A DNA stretch of 64,000 nucleotides. Source: Aureivirga marina (GTDB taxonomy: Bacteria; Bacteroidota; Bacteroidia; Flavobacteriales; Flavobacteriaceae). Location of the stretch: NCBI RefSeq assembly GCF_015767265.1, contig NZ_JADPIB010000007.1, positions 152,438 through 216,437 of the forward strand, in the 5' to 3' direction. Positions 1-8,564 of the stretch are shown here, piece by piece; positions within the stretch are counted from its first letter, which is position 1; each line of letters begins with the position of its first letter. The notes below the pieces were generated by a model. The model worked only from the letters and a program-made list of their open reading frames with translations, was not told the DNA's origin and did no database searches. The translations under genes and the position numbers were made by a program.

Positions 1-46
1 GAGTTCTCAGACTTTTTAAATTTTGTGCTAATAATTGATTATCCAT
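1..46 (-). CDS. Start of a probable XRE-type regulator (partial)
   Basis: Reading leftward from an ATG at position 46, the first 15 codons give MDNQLLAQNLKSLRT and run off the window edge. The LxxNLKSLR pattern resembles the first helix of a helix-turn-helix XRE-family regulator. A TAGATTTG box at 67-74 on the minus strand sits where a -7 element would be. Only 15 codons are visible, so this is a suggestion and could be another protein. Confidence 0.35.
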   Translation of the reverse strand, partial: MDNQLLAQNLKSLRT

Positions 47-161
47 TTTTCTAAAATTTTATAAAACAAATCTACTTTCAAATTGTACTTTTTGCTTGCG
101 TCATGCTTATGTCATCTTTATGACATGGTTTTAAAACCTTGAAAATGAATAATCAAAAATA

Positions 162-368
162 TTATTGTTTTGCCAGTTTTTGTTTTCTTCCAATTGTAAA
201 ATATAGAATAGCTCCGAAAAAATTTAAAAAGAAAACAACTAGAAACCAAACTAATTTAGAATTTCCGTTGAATTTACTTTTTAAAATGTCGATAAATGTT
301 GTTATGACAAAAATAATACATAGTAATAAAATAATTTGATAAGGGCCAGGCATGGCTAAATAATACAT
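162..368 (-). CDS. Small membrane protein, PLDc_N-like
   Basis: This 68-residue protein has a hydrophobic segment at about residues 9-28, a short polar linker with SKLVW, and a second hydrophobic segment at about 39-58 followed by a basic tail (GRKQK). The pattern of two helices with a W in the linker and FFLNFFGAILYF resembles the phospholipase D N-terminal (PLDc_N) domain, which also occurs alone as a small inner-membrane protein. No catalytic domain follows. The function of the stand-alone form is unknown. The + strand reading frame over the same bases is a shadow. Confidence 0.6.
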   Translation of the reverse strand: MYYLAMPGPYQIILLLCIIFVITTFIDILKSKFNGNSKLVWFLVVFFLNFFGAILYFTIGRKQKLAKQ

Positions 369-547
369 AATAATGATTTTTTCTAATTAATAATATAGCA
401 TTTTTCTTCTATAAAAGAATCTTTCACGAATTTAAGCTTTTTATTAAAATTAATATAAAATTCAAATCAATTTGTTGACTTCTATAAATTCTATTTACTT
501 TTAAACTTTTAACTGAATATTATTTAGATTGGATTTAAATAATGTTT

Positions 548-555
548 TATATTTG
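548..555 (+). promoter_or_regulatory. -7 element upstream of the iron transporter operon
   Basis: TATATTTG matches the Bacteroidota -7 consensus TAnnTTTG exactly and lies 32 bases before the ATG of the binding-protein gene. A TTG at 529-531 could be the -33 element, but the 16-base spacing is short of the usual 19 or so. Confidence 0.5.
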
Positions 556-587
556 TTCAAAATAAATCAAAATTAAAAAACACCATC

Positions 588-1640
588 ATGATAAAAAGAA
601 TCGCAATATTTGCATTAGCTATGGTTGCAATTTCTTGTGGAGATAACAAGAAAAAAGAAGAAACAAAAGAAAAACCTGAAGTAAAAGAGCAAGTTGTAAA
701 TGTTTATACACACAGACATTATCCAGCAGATCAGGATATTTTTGCAAAATTTGAAAAAGAAACTGGAATTAAAGTAAATGTTGTAAATGCAAAAGCTGAT
801 GAGTTAATCCAAAAGATGATTCAAGAAGGTGAGCATTCTCCAGCAGATGTTTTGATTACAGCAGATGCAGGAAGATTAGTTAGAGCAGAAGATAAAGATT
901 TATTACAACCAATCGTTTCTGAGGAAATCTTAAAAATAGTTCCAGCTAACTTAAAAGATGAGGATAATAAATGGGTTGCTTTAACAAAAAGAGCTCGTGT
1001 AATGGCTTATGCAAAAGATAGAGTAAAACCAGAAGAATTATCTACTTATCAAGATTTAATTTCAGATAAATGGAATAAAAAAGTATTAGTTCGTTCTTCA
1101 AATAATATTTACAATCAATCTCTTTTAGCTTCAATCATCGCAAATGACGGAGAAGAAAAAGCAAAAGCTTGGGCGGAAGGAATGGTGAAAAACATGGCTA
1201 GAAATCCAAAAGGAAATGATAGAGATCAAGTAAAAGCTGTTGTAAATGGAGAAGGAGATGTTGCAATTGTTAATACATATTACATTGGAAAATTATTGAA
1301 CTCATCTAAACCAGAAGAAGTAAAAGCTGGAGAAGGAGTTGCAATTTTCTTCCCAAATCAAGAAACTACTGGAACGCATATTAACATTAGTGGAGCAGGA
1401 GTTGCTAAGCATGCACCAAACAAAGAAAATGCTGAGAAATTCATCGCTTATTTAATTTCTAAAGATGCGCAAGAAGTTTTTGCTAAAGCAAATTATGAAT
1501 ATCCAGTAAATCCAGAAGTTCAACCTTCAGAATTATTACAGTCTTGGGGAGAATTTAAAGAAGATACATTATCTTTGTCGAAATTAGGAGAAAACAACAA
1601 AAAAGCTGTAATCATCTTTGATGAAGCACAGTGGAAATAA
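588..1640 (+). CDS. Iron(III) ABC transporter substrate-binding lipoprotein
   Basis: This 350-residue extracytoplasmic solute-binding protein resembles FbpA/FutA, which bind ferric iron and deliver it to an ABC permease. Residues 1-17 form a lipoprotein signal with lipobox AISC (Cys17), followed by a charged linker. The mature part begins VVNVYTHRHYPADQ, typical of the family. The tandem tyrosines Y231-Y232 (NTYYIG) match the pair of Tyr iron ligands in FbpA-type proteins. The permease and ATPase follow directly. Known family members bind Fe3+. Specificity here is inferred, and another metal is possible. Confidence 0.85.
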   Translation: MIKRIAIFALAMVAISCGDNKKKEETKEKPEVKEQVVNVYTHRHYPADQDIFAKFEKETGIKVNVVNAKADELIQKMIQEGEHSPADVLITADAGRLVRAEDKDLLQPIVSEEILKIVPANLKDEDNKWVALTKRARVMAYAKDRVKPEELSTYQDLISDKWNKKVLVRSSNNIYNQSLLASIIANDGEEKAKAWAEGMVKNMARNPKGNDRDQVKAVVNGEGDVAIVNTYYIGKLLNSSKPEEVKAGEGVAIFFPNQETTGTHINISGAGVAKHAPNKENAEKFIAYLISKDAQEVFAKANYEYPVNPEVQPSELLQSWGEFKEDTLSLSKLGENNKKAVIIFDEAQWK

Positions 1641-1680
1641 TTTTGTTCCCTTCTTGAGAGGGGGTAGAGGTGTGTTCAAT
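1640..1680 (+). repeat. Degenerate dispersed repeat (TTCCCTT...GAGAGGGGGTAGAGGTG)
   Basis: The short intergenic stretch between the binding protein and permease reads like a worn copy of the CTCCCTT / GAGGGG / GGTGAGG repeat seen more clearly at 32111-32158. It contains a TTCCCTTCTTGAGAGGGGG inverted repeat. It may act as an attenuator between the first gene and the permease. Assignment rests on resemblance only. Confidence 0.35.
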
Positions 1681-1747
1681 TTCTGAATGAAACTCTAGGT
1701 TTGTTTCTTAAGATTTGAAAAGAAACATTGAAAATATAAAAATCTAA

Positions 1748-3382
1748 ATGCAATTTATGTTTAAATCAACGCATTTTAAAAGAGATTTTAATCGATGGTC
1801 AATTTTTTTATTGGCCATTGTTTTTTTTATCGCATTACCAATTATCGCCATTTTTATAAAACTATTTGGTGGGCCAGGAGAAACTTGGTCTCATTTAGTG
1901 AGAAATGTATTGACTTCTTATATTAGTAATTCACTTTATTTAATCATTGTTTGTGGAATTTTAACCGTTTTGTTTGGAGTTTCATCCGCATGGTTTGTTT
2001 CCAGATATAAGTTTCCTTTTCAAAAATATTTAGAATGGTTGTTGATTTTACCACTTGCCATTCCTTCTTATATTACTGCTTATGCTTTTGCTGGTTTGTT
2101 TGATTATGGAGGTTCTTTAGAATTACTTTTTAAACAAATTGCTATTCAAATTCCTAAATTGGATATTATGAATATTCATGGTTTAGCTTTAATTCTGAGT
2201 GTTTCTTTGTATCCATATGTATATGTTGCTTCCAGAGCTTTTTTTCTACATCAATCTGCTAATTTAATTGAAGTTTCTAAGCTTTTAGGTGTAGGAGAGT
2301 TTAAAACTTTTTTCAAATTACTTTTACCGATGGCTCGTCCAGCAATTGTTGGAGGTTTGGTTTTGGTTTTAATGGAGGTTTTAAATGATTATGGAGCTGC
2401 AAAATATTTTGGTGTAAGTACATTTACAACTGGGATTTTCCGTTCGTGGTTTGCTTTAGAAGAACCTGAAACAGCTGTGTATTTAGCTGCACTTTTAGTT
2501 GCAATTATTTTCGGATTATTACTTTTAGAAAAATACCAAAGAAGAAAAATATCTTATTCTAATAGTGTAAAATCAGAAAGAAAACAACAAAAAATAGCTT
2601 TATCAAATTCTCAGAAATGGTTGGTTTTTTCTTGGGTAAGTATTCCAGTTATTCTTGGTTTTATTCTACCTGTTCTACAATTAATTTATTGGGCGACTCT
2701 AACGTATAAAGAAGTTTTTACATCGGATTTCTTTACAATTGCCATGCAAAGTTTAGGAATTGCAATTTTAGCTGCAATTGGAACTGTTTTTGTAGCAATT
2801 TGTCTGATTTATTTCACAAAATGGAATCGAATTCCTTTTATTGGAAATTTGTCGAAAATTAGTGTTTTAGGATATGCAATCCCAGGAGCTGTAATTGCTG
2901 TTGGTGTGATGATTCCAACGTTAACATTAGATAAATGGATGATTGGCGTTGCAAAAAATTTTACTTCCGAATCGATTGGATTAATCATTAATGGAAGTAT
3001 TATTGGATTAACATACGCTTATATTGTTCGATTTTTAGCAGTTGCTTACAATCCAATTGAAGCCACAAGTTTGAAAATTGGAAATGCTTTGCCAGAATCC
3101 TCAAAAATGTTAGGAATTGGAAATATTCGTACTTTTTTTAAAATTGAATTTCCTTTACTTAAAAAAGGAATTTTAAGTGCAATGCTTTTGGTTTTTGTAG
3201 ATGTGATGAAGGAATTGCCTTTGACATTGATTTTAAAACCATATAATGTACAAACATTGGCTGTAAAAGCTTATGAATTTGCAAGTGATGAATTAATTAT
3301 GGAAGCTTCGATTCCTTCTTTATTCATCATTTTTACAGGAATTTTACCCGTAATATTTTTAAATAAATTAATCATTGACTAA
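1748..3382 (+). CDS. Iron(III) ABC transporter permease (FbpB type, fused halves)
   Basis: This 544-residue inner-membrane protein has two tandem BPD-type permease halves, each about 250 residues with roughly six hydrophobic segments. Each half carries an EAA-like loop: EVSKLLGVGEFKTFFKLLLP near residue 180 and EASKMLGIGNIRTFFKIEFP near residue 450. This fused two-permease form is characteristic of ferric-iron importers (FbpB, SfuB). It lies about 100 bases after the binding protein and its stop codon nearly touches the ATPase start, so the three genes form one operon. Confidence 0.88.
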   Translation: MQFMFKSTHFKRDFNRWSIFLLAIVFFIALPIIAIFIKLFGGPGETWSHLVRNVLTSYISNSLYLIIVCGILTVLFGVSSAWFVSRYKFPFQKYLEWLLILPLAIPSYITAYAFAGLFDYGGSLELLFKQIAIQIPKLDIMNIHGLALILSVSLYPYVYVASRAFFLHQSANLIEVSKLLGVGEFKTFFKLLLPMARPAIVGGLVLVLMEVLNDYGAAKYFGVSTFTTGIFRSWFALEEPETAVYLAALLVAIIFGLLLLEKYQRRKISYSNSVKSERKQQKIALSNSQKWLVFSWVSIPVILGFILPVLQLIYWATLTYKEVFTSDFFTIAMQSLGIAILAAIGTVFVAICLIYFTKWNRIPFIGNLSKISVLGYAIPGAVIAVGVMIPTLTLDKWMIGVAKNFTSESIGLIINGSIIGLTYAYIVRFLAVAYNPIEATSLKIGNALPESSKMLGIGNIRTFFKIEFPLLKKGILSAMLLVFVDVMKELPLTLILKPYNVQTLAVKAYEFASDELIMEASIPSLFIIFTGILPVIFLNKLIID

Positions 3383-3383
3383 C

Positions 3384-4373
3384 ATGGAAATTTTACAAAT
3401 AAAAAAACTTTCAAAATCCTTCGACAGAGGAAAAACAAATGTTTTAAATGAAATAGATTTTTCCATTATGAAAGGAAGTATAGTTTCATTTGTTGGAGAA
3501 AGTGGAAGTGGAAAAACAACTTTAATTCGAATGATTGCAGGATTGGAACGATCTGATTCTGGAGAAATTTATTTAAATGAAAATTTAGTTTCCTCTAATA
3601 AATCTTTCGTAAAACCAGAAAAAAGAAATATTGGAATGGTATTTCAAGAATATGCTTTATTTCCACATATGACTGTTGCAAAAAATATTGCTTACGGTTT
3701 GCATCAAGATAAAAAAGAAGCTAAAAATAGAATTGCTGAGGTTTTAGAATTAGTTGGATTAAAAGGGTTTGAAGAAAGATATCCACATGAATTATCAGGT
3801 GGACAACAACAAAGAGTTGCTTTGGCGAGAGCAATTGCTCCAAAACCAGAATTATTGATTTTGGACGAACCTTTTAGTAATTTGGATGCAATGTTGCGAA
3901 TTCAGCTTCGAAATGAAATTTTTGAAATTGTAAAGAAAACAGGTATTACTGCAATTTTTGTAACACATGATACACAAGATGCTTTAGCAGTTTCAGATGA
4001 AATTTTGATTTTAAAACATGGAAATTTAATTCAAAAAGCAGATGCAGAAACATTGTATAAGTTTCCTAAAAATCTTTATGTTGCTTCGCTTTTTGGAGAA
4101 GTTCTGCCATTACAAAAAGAAATTTTAGAACAATTTCATTATCAAGTAGAAGAAAATAAACAATATGCTATTCGAAATAAAAATCTGAAAATTTCGGAGA
4201 ATTTACCTTATAAATCTTTAGCGAAAATTGCCAATACAACCTTCCTTGGTGAAAATTACCAATTGAAATTAGCTTTAAATAATGAACAGTTTTTTCAAGT
4301 TTATACCAAAGAAAAATTAGATGTAGAAACTGTTTCTATTGGTTTTGAAAAAGAAGATTTGTTGGTTTTTTAA
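3384..4373 (+). CDS. Iron(III) ABC transporter ATP-binding protein (FbpC type)
   Basis: This is a 329-residue ABC ATPase with Walker A GESGSGKTT, Q-loop VFQEYALFPH, signature LSGGQQQR, Walker B LLILDEPFSNLD and the switch His in FVTHD. A C-terminal extension of about 100 residues corresponds to the regulatory domain of FbpC/PotA-type ATPases. I start it at ATG 3384, two bases after the permease stop. An upstream in-frame TTG at 3375 would overlap the permease and is less likely. The likely role is to energise ferric-iron uptake with the two preceding genes. Confidence 0.88.
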   Translation: MEILQIKKLSKSFDRGKTNVLNEIDFSIMKGSIVSFVGESGSGKTTLIRMIAGLERSDSGEIYLNENLVSSNKSFVKPEKRNIGMVFQEYALFPHMTVAKNIAYGLHQDKKEAKNRIAEVLELVGLKGFEERYPHELSGGQQQRVALARAIAPKPELLILDEPFSNLDAMLRIQLRNEIFEIVKKTGITAIFVTHDTQDALAVSDEILILKHGNLIQKADAETLYKFPKNLYVASLFGEVLPLQKEILEQFHYQVEENKQYAIRNKNLKISENLPYKSLAKIANTTFLGENYQLKLALNNEQFFQVYTKEKLDVETVSIGFEKEDLLVF

Positions 4374-4435
4374 ACTTTTCATTTTGTTGTGAAATAATTT
4401 TCAGATATACATAGAGTTAGTTTTATAGAAACAAT

Positions 4436-4443
4436 TAACTTTG
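4436..4443 (+). promoter_or_regulatory. -7 element before purM
   Basis: TAACTTTG fits TAnnTTTG and lies 27 bases before the ATG at 4471. It overlaps the in-frame TTG at 4441, which argues that this TTG is not the translation start. No clear -33 element is seen. Confidence 0.4.
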
Positions 4444-4470
4444 CGAAAACAACAACACAACAAAATAAAA

Positions 4471-5649
4471 ATGAGTTCAGAAGTAAGTAAAAGATATAGC
4501 CAAAGAGGTGTTTCTGCTTCCAAAGAAGATGTGCACAACGCAATCAAAAATGTAGATAAAGGATTGTTTCCAAAGGCTTTTTGTAAAATTGTTCCAGATT
4601 ATTTAACGGGAAGTGAAGAACATTGTATCGTGATGCACGCAGATGGTGCAGGAACGAAATCTTCTTTAGCTTATATGTATTGGAAAGAAACAGGAGATTT
4701 ATCTGTTTGGAAAGGAATTGCACAGGATGCTTTAATCATGAATATTGATGATTTACTTTGTGTTGGAGCAACGGAAAATATTATGCTTTCTTCAACTATT
4801 GGAAGAAATAAAAACTTAATTTCTGGTGAAGTAATTTCTTCAATTATTAATGGAACAGAAGAGCTTTTAGAAGATTTAGCAAATCACGGAATCAAAATTC
4901 ACTCTACAGGAGGAGAAACTGCGGATGTTGGGGATTTAGTTCGTACAATTATTGTGGATTCTACAGTTACTGCTAGAATGAGAAAAGAAGATGTAATTGA
5001 TAATGCAAATATTCAAGCAGGAGATGTAATTGTAGGATTAGCTTCTTTTGGGCAAGCGACTTATGAAACTGAATATAATGGAGGAATGGGAAGTAATGGA
5101 TTAACTTCTGCGCGCCATGATGTTTTTGCGAAATATTTAGCAGAAAAATATCCAGAAAGCTTTGATGCTGCTGTTCCTGAAGATTTAGTGTATTCTGGAA
5201 ATGTAAAACTTACAGATGCTGTAGAAGGAGTTTCTATTGATGCAGGGAAATTAGTTTTATCACCAACAAGAACTTATGCACCAATTATTAAAAAGATTTT
5301 AAATTCAGTTGCTAAAGAAAATATTCACGGAATGGTGCATTGTTCTGGTGGAGCACAAACAAAAGTGTTGCATTTTGTGGATAATGTGCATGTGATAAAA
5401 GATCATTTATTTGCTACACCACCTTTATTTAAATTAATCCAAGAACAATCAAAAACTGATTGGAAAGAGATGTATCAAGTATTTAATATGGGACATCGAA
5501 TGGAGTTATATGTAAAAGAAGAAGTCGCAAATGAAATCATGGAAATTTCTAAAGAATTTGGTGTAGAAGCACAAATTATTGGTAGAGTAGAAGCTTCAGA
5601 TTCTAAAAAACTAACAATTACTTCAGAACACGGAACTTTCGAATATTAA
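4471..5649 (+). CDS. purM: Phosphoribosylformylglycinamidine cyclo-ligase (AIR synthetase)
   Basis: This 392-residue protein converts FGAM to aminoimidazole ribonucleotide with ATP in de novo purine synthesis. The N-terminus SKRYSQRGVSASKEDVHNAI and the glycine-rich ADGAGTKSS and GGETADVGD segments are typical of PurM. The length matches the longer Bacteroidota form rather than the 345-residue E. coli enzyme. The ATG at 4471 is chosen over an upstream TTG because a -7 promoter element covers that TTG. A strong terminator follows. purK and purE lie about 6 kb downstream in a separate unit. Confidence 0.92.
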   Translation: MSSEVSKRYSQRGVSASKEDVHNAIKNVDKGLFPKAFCKIVPDYLTGSEEHCIVMHADGAGTKSSLAYMYWKETGDLSVWKGIAQDALIMNIDDLLCVGATENIMLSSTIGRNKNLISGEVISSIINGTEELLEDLANHGIKIHSTGGETADVGDLVRTIIVDSTVTARMRKEDVIDNANIQAGDVIVGLASFGQATYETEYNGGMGSNGLTSARHDVFAKYLAEKYPESFDAAVPEDLVYSGNVKLTDAVEGVSIDAGKLVLSPTRTYAPIIKKILNSVAKENIHGMVHCSGGAQTKVLHFVDNVHVIKDHLFATPPLFKLIQEQSKTDWKEMYQVFNMGHRMELYVKEEVANEIMEISKEFGVEAQIIGRVEASDSKKLTITSEHGTFEY

Positions 5650-5664
5650 AAAGAAATATTGATA

Positions 5665-5698
5665 TAAAAAAAGACTCTCAATTTGAGAGTCTTTTTTG
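5665..5698. terminator. Bidirectional terminator between purM and the Rieske-like gene
   Basis: AAGACTCTC-AATT-GAGAGTCTT is a perfect 9-bp stem. It is followed by TTTTTT on the + strand and preceded by an A run that becomes a T run on the minus strand, so it can serve both convergent genes. Confidence 0.9.
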
Positions 5699-5704
5699 TT
5701 TGTA

Positions 5705-6127
5705 TTAATTTGTAATTCTTAAAATATCTGTTGCTTCATTATACGTTGCTCTATATTCTCGAGCAAAATAATTTATTCCTTCTGTTAAAGGGGAACCATT
5801 TAAAATATTGAATTCGGCATTATCACAAGGACATTCTAATCTTGTGCTTCCTTTTACGGTCATTCCGCCACAAGTATTTGGATTTAAATGAGGACAAGCT
5901 CTTTCAAAAACTTTAAAAGTTCTTCCATTTACATTATAAATTATTAAACCTTGAAAACCACCTTGTGCATAACCAATTCCACCTGGAGTTCTCAAAGAGA
6001 TAAATTCAGGATTTCTCAGGTTTAAAGATAGATTTACAGTTTGTGCTGGTAAATTATCATTAGTTTCATTTTCTTCACAAGAGATGAATAAAAAACTAAA
6101 TATTAAAACGATAAATATATTTTTCAT
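5705..6127 (-). CDS. Rieske-fold lipoprotein with an altered cluster site
   Basis: This 140-residue protein has a lipoprotein signal (SFLFISC, Cys17) and a Rieske-like domain. The first ligand pair is intact (CPHL), but the second box reads CPCDNAEF where the family has CPCHGSxF, so the second histidine is replaced by Asp. A 2Fe-2S Rieske cluster normally needs both His. The protein may therefore have lost the cluster, or bind something else through CPH, the extra Cys in NTCGG, and CPC. It stands alone and converges on purM. Similar small lipoproteins are common in Flavobacteriaceae, with unknown function. Confidence 0.7.
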   Translation of the reverse strand: MKNIFIVLIFSFLFISCEENETNDNLPAQTVNLSLNLRNPEFISLRTPGGIGYAQGGFQGLIIYNVNGRTFKVFERACPHLNPNTCGGMTVKGSTRLECPCDNAEFNILNGSPLTEGINYFAREYRATYNEATDILRITN

Positions 6128-6212
6128 TAATGTGTATTTTTAAATTCTAAAATAATTGTTCTTACTTCGTAATTCAGTTATTTTAAGAACGCTGCAATTT
6201 ACAAATTATTTG

Positions 6213-6220
6213 TATATTTG
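6213..6220 (+). promoter_or_regulatory. -7 element before greA
   Basis: TATATTTG is an exact TAnnTTTG match, 63 bases before the greA ATG. It supports the downstream ATG at 6284, because the longer reading frame would begin inside this element. Confidence 0.5.
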
Positions 6221-6283
6221 GTTTTTTGGTCCTATTCTGAGAATGTTCAGATGGGATTTTCTATTTTAATAAAAAGACGAGTT

Positions 6284-6760
6284 ATGAGTAAAGTTTCATA
6301 TTATACAGAAGAAGGATTTAAGAAATTAAAAAGCGAATTAGAGCATTTAGAGAGTGTTGAAAGACCAAGAGTTTCTCAAGAAATTGCAGACGCTAGAGAT
6401 AAAGGAGACTTAAGTGAGAATGCAGAATATCATGCTGCAAAAGAAGAACAATCTCTTTTAGAATTCAAAATTGCTCAGTTAAAGCAAGTTGTTTCTAATG
6501 CTCGTATTATTGATGAATCGATGCTTGATACTTCGAAGATTTTAATTCATTCAAAAGCGAAAATTAAAAATACAGCTAACGGAATGGAATTTAATTATAT
6601 ACTTGTTGCAGATTCTGAATCAGATGTACGCGCAGGAAAAATTTCTGTGAACTCGCCAATTGGTAAAGGATTACTTGGTAAAAAAGTAGGAGAAATAGCA
6701 GAAATTAAAGTTCCAAATGGAGTGATGAATTTTGAAATTTTAGAAATTTCGAGAGCATAA
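6284..6760 (+). CDS. greA: Transcription elongation factor GreA
   Basis: This 158-residue protein rescues backtracked RNA polymerase by stimulating transcript cleavage. An N-terminal coiled coil (residues about 10-75) carries the acidic tip DARDKGDLSENAEYHAAKEEQ, followed by a C-terminal FKBP-like domain ending in SPIGKGLLGKKVGE. The upstream in-frame ATG at 6218 would add 22 residues not typical of GreA and falls in the promoter, so I use 6284. Confidence 0.93.
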   Translation: MSKVSYYTEEGFKKLKSELEHLESVERPRVSQEIADARDKGDLSENAEYHAAKEEQSLLEFKIAQLKQVVSNARIIDESMLDTSKILIHSKAKIKNTANGMEFNYILVADSESDVRAGKISVNSPIGKGLLGKKVGEIAEIKVPNGVMNFEILEISRA

Positions 6761-6791
6761 AATTACTTAAATCTATTAAGAAAAGATTATT

Positions 6792-6833
6792 AAACCCTTT
6801 TGATTTTATAATTAAAAAGGGTTTTTTATTTTT
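6792..6833 (+). terminator. Terminator after greA
   Basis: AAACCCTTTT and AAAAGGGTTT form a 10-bp stem with a 13-base AT loop, followed by a T-rich tract. Confidence 0.8.
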
Positions 6834-6851
6834 ACAAAAACGAATAAAAAA

Positions 6852-7250
6852 ATGAGCTCAATTTTTACAAAAATTATCCAAGGAGAAATTCCATGTTATA
6901 AAGTTGCAGAGAATGAAAATTTTATAGCATTTTTAGATATAAACCCAAATGCAAAAGGTCATACATTAGTGGTTCCAAAAAAAGAAATCAATAAGATTTT
7001 TGACATGGATGAAGCTGCTTATTTAGAATTGATGACTTTTAGTAGAAAAATTGCTTTGGCAATGCGTGAAGTTATCGAATGTGAAAGAATTGGAATGACA
7101 GTAATTGGACTGGAAGTTCCACATGTTCACGTTCATTTAATTCCATTAAAAAAAATGGAAGATGCTCAGTTCATGAAAAAAGATAAATTAACTGAGGAAG
7201 AATTTAAAGAAACTGCGAATTTAATATCAGAAAAATTTAATTCATTATAA
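6852..7250 (+). CDS. HIT family hydrolase (HinT-like)
   Basis: This 132-residue histidine-triad protein has the C-terminal motif HVHVHLIP, where the middle His is the nucleophile for AMP-lysine or AMP-ester hydrolysis. The N-terminal SSIFTKIIQGEIPCYKV and LVVPKKE segments are standard for bacterial HIT proteins. It is one of the small purine nucleoside phosphoramidases. The physiological substrate is unknown. It is a separate gene between two terminators and converges on the histidine kinase gene. Confidence 0.88.
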   Translation: MSSIFTKIIQGEIPCYKVAENENFIAFLDINPNAKGHTLVVPKKEINKIFDMDEAAYLELMTFSRKIALAMREVIECERIGMTVIGLEVPHVHVHLIPLKKMEDAQFMKKDKLTEEEFKETANLISEKFNSL

Positions 7251-7254
7251 AGAG

Positions 7255-7281
7255 AAAGGAGCTAATTAAAGCTCCTTTTTT
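7255..7281. terminator. Bidirectional terminator overlapping the kinase stop codon
   Basis: AAAGGAGCT and AGCTCCTTT form a 9-bp stem followed by a T run on the + strand. The stop codon of the leftward kinase gene (7266-7268) lies in the loop, so one hairpin can end both convergent transcripts. Confidence 0.8.
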
Positions 7282-8444
7282 AGTAAAATACAAAATGTTG
7301 TTCCTTTTCCAACTTCGGATTTTTTGATATATATTTTTCCTTTGTGATAATCATTTATAATTCTTTTCGCTAAAGAAAGTCCAAGTCCCCAACCTCGTTT
7401 TTTTGTTGTAAAACCTGGAGAAAAAACTTTTTTTCTTAAGTTTTTCGGAATTCCTTTTCCTGTGTCTGCAATTAAGATTTGAACATATTTATGATTTTCA
7501 GACATGTCAATATTTAGCGAACCTTTTCCTTGCATTGCATCAATAGCATTTTTCACAAGATTCTCAATAACCCAACCAAAAAGTTGCGAATTTAATTTGA
7601 TTTGTGTTTCCTTACTACAATCAAGATTTATAGTAAATTTCACTTGCTTAGAAACACGAGATTGTAAATATTCAATAGATGTTTTTGTAACTTCTTTTAT
7701 CGGATAATTTTCTAAAACAGGAACCGAGCCGATTTTAGAAAAACGTTCTGCAATAGTGCTTAAACGATTTACATCTTTTTCTAATTCTGGAACAATTGTT
7801 TCATCGATGTTTTCAAATTTCAACAATTCAATCCAAGCAACTAAAGAAGAAAGTGGCGTTCCAATTTGATGTGCTGTTTCTTTGGCCATTCCTGTCCATA
7901 ATTTGTTTTGTTCTGCAATTTTTGAAGATTTAAAAAACAAATAAACAACAGTAGAAAATAAGAAAAGAATGAAGATTAATGCGATTGGATATAAAGTCAA
8001 TTTATTTAATAAATCGGAATTTCGATAGAAAATTACTTGTTCTTTTTCTCTAGTATAACTTATATGAATTGGTTCATTTTCTCGGCGCATTTTTTTCAGT
8101 TGATTCAATAAATATTTTTTTGAATCTTCATCTAATTCTTCAAAATATTTACTGTTATCTATTTTTAAATTGCTCCAAATTTCAATTTCCCCTTTTTCAT
8201 TTGTTACAATCATCGGAATATTTTTATTCTTGTTAATGATTTGATCATAATAACCAATATCATCATTCACATCGATTGTAGCAATTTTCTTATAAGCTCC
8301 TGCAAGAATCTCCATTTTGCTTCTTTCTTCTTGCTTAAATTTTTGGAAAAAATCATAAGTATTCCAAAGAATCAAAGCAACAACGATGAAAGAAATTAAA
8401 ACAGCTATTTTTCTTGGAGAAAATATTTCTTTAAATCTATCCAT
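7266..8444 (-). CDS. Membrane sensor histidine kinase
   Basis: This 392-residue kinase has transmembrane segments at about residues 10-30 and 155-175 flanking an extracytoplasmic sensor of about 120 residues. The H-box is TAHQIGTPLSSL (His phospho-acceptor), followed by N-box ENLVKNAIDAM, G1 DTGKGIP and G2 GWGLGLSLAKRI. TAHQIGTPLSS replaces the usual SHELRTPL and is a variant frequent in Bacteroidota kinases. No response regulator gene is adjacent, so the partner is unknown. The ATG at 8444 is preferred over an in-frame GTG at 8465. Confidence 0.85.
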   Translation of the reverse strand: MDRFKEIFSPRKIAVLISFIVVALILWNTYDFFQKFKQEERSKMEILAGAYKKIATIDVNDDIGYYDQIINKNKNIPMIVTNEKGEIEIWSNLKIDNSKYFEELDEDSKKYLLNQLKKMRRENEPIHISYTREKEQVIFYRNSDLLNKLTLYPIALIFILFLFSTVVYLFFKSSKIAEQNKLWTGMAKETAHQIGTPLSSLVAWIELLKFENIDETIVPELEKDVNRLSTIAERFSKIGSVPVLENYPIKEVTKTSIEYLQSRVSKQVKFTINLDCSKETQIKLNSQLFGWVIENLVKNAIDAMQGKGSLNIDMSENHKYVQILIADTGKGIPKNLRKKVFSPGFTTKKRGWGLGLSLAKRIINDYHKGKIYIKKSEVGKGTTFCILLKKEL

Positions 8445-8508
8445 AAATTCATTCCCATTTGTCACGAAAGATATAACTAATATTTGAAGAACTTAGTATG
8501 TTCCAAAA

Positions 8509-8545
8509 TTAAAAAAGAGCTACTTCACGGGGAAATAGCTCTTCG
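8509..8545 (-). terminator. Terminator after glnN
   Basis: On the minus strand GAAGAGCTA and TAGCTCTTT form an 8-bp stem followed by a T run, about 20 bases past the glnN stop. Confidence 0.8.
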
Positions 8546-8564
8546 TATTTAAAAATTTATTGTC

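Noticed and set aside
139..339. 66-residue + strand open frame
   Set aside because: It is antisense to the PLDc_N-like gene, with basic low-complexity composition.
6218..6283. Longer N-terminus for GreA
   Set aside because: It overlaps the -7 promoter element, and the added residues do not fit the family.
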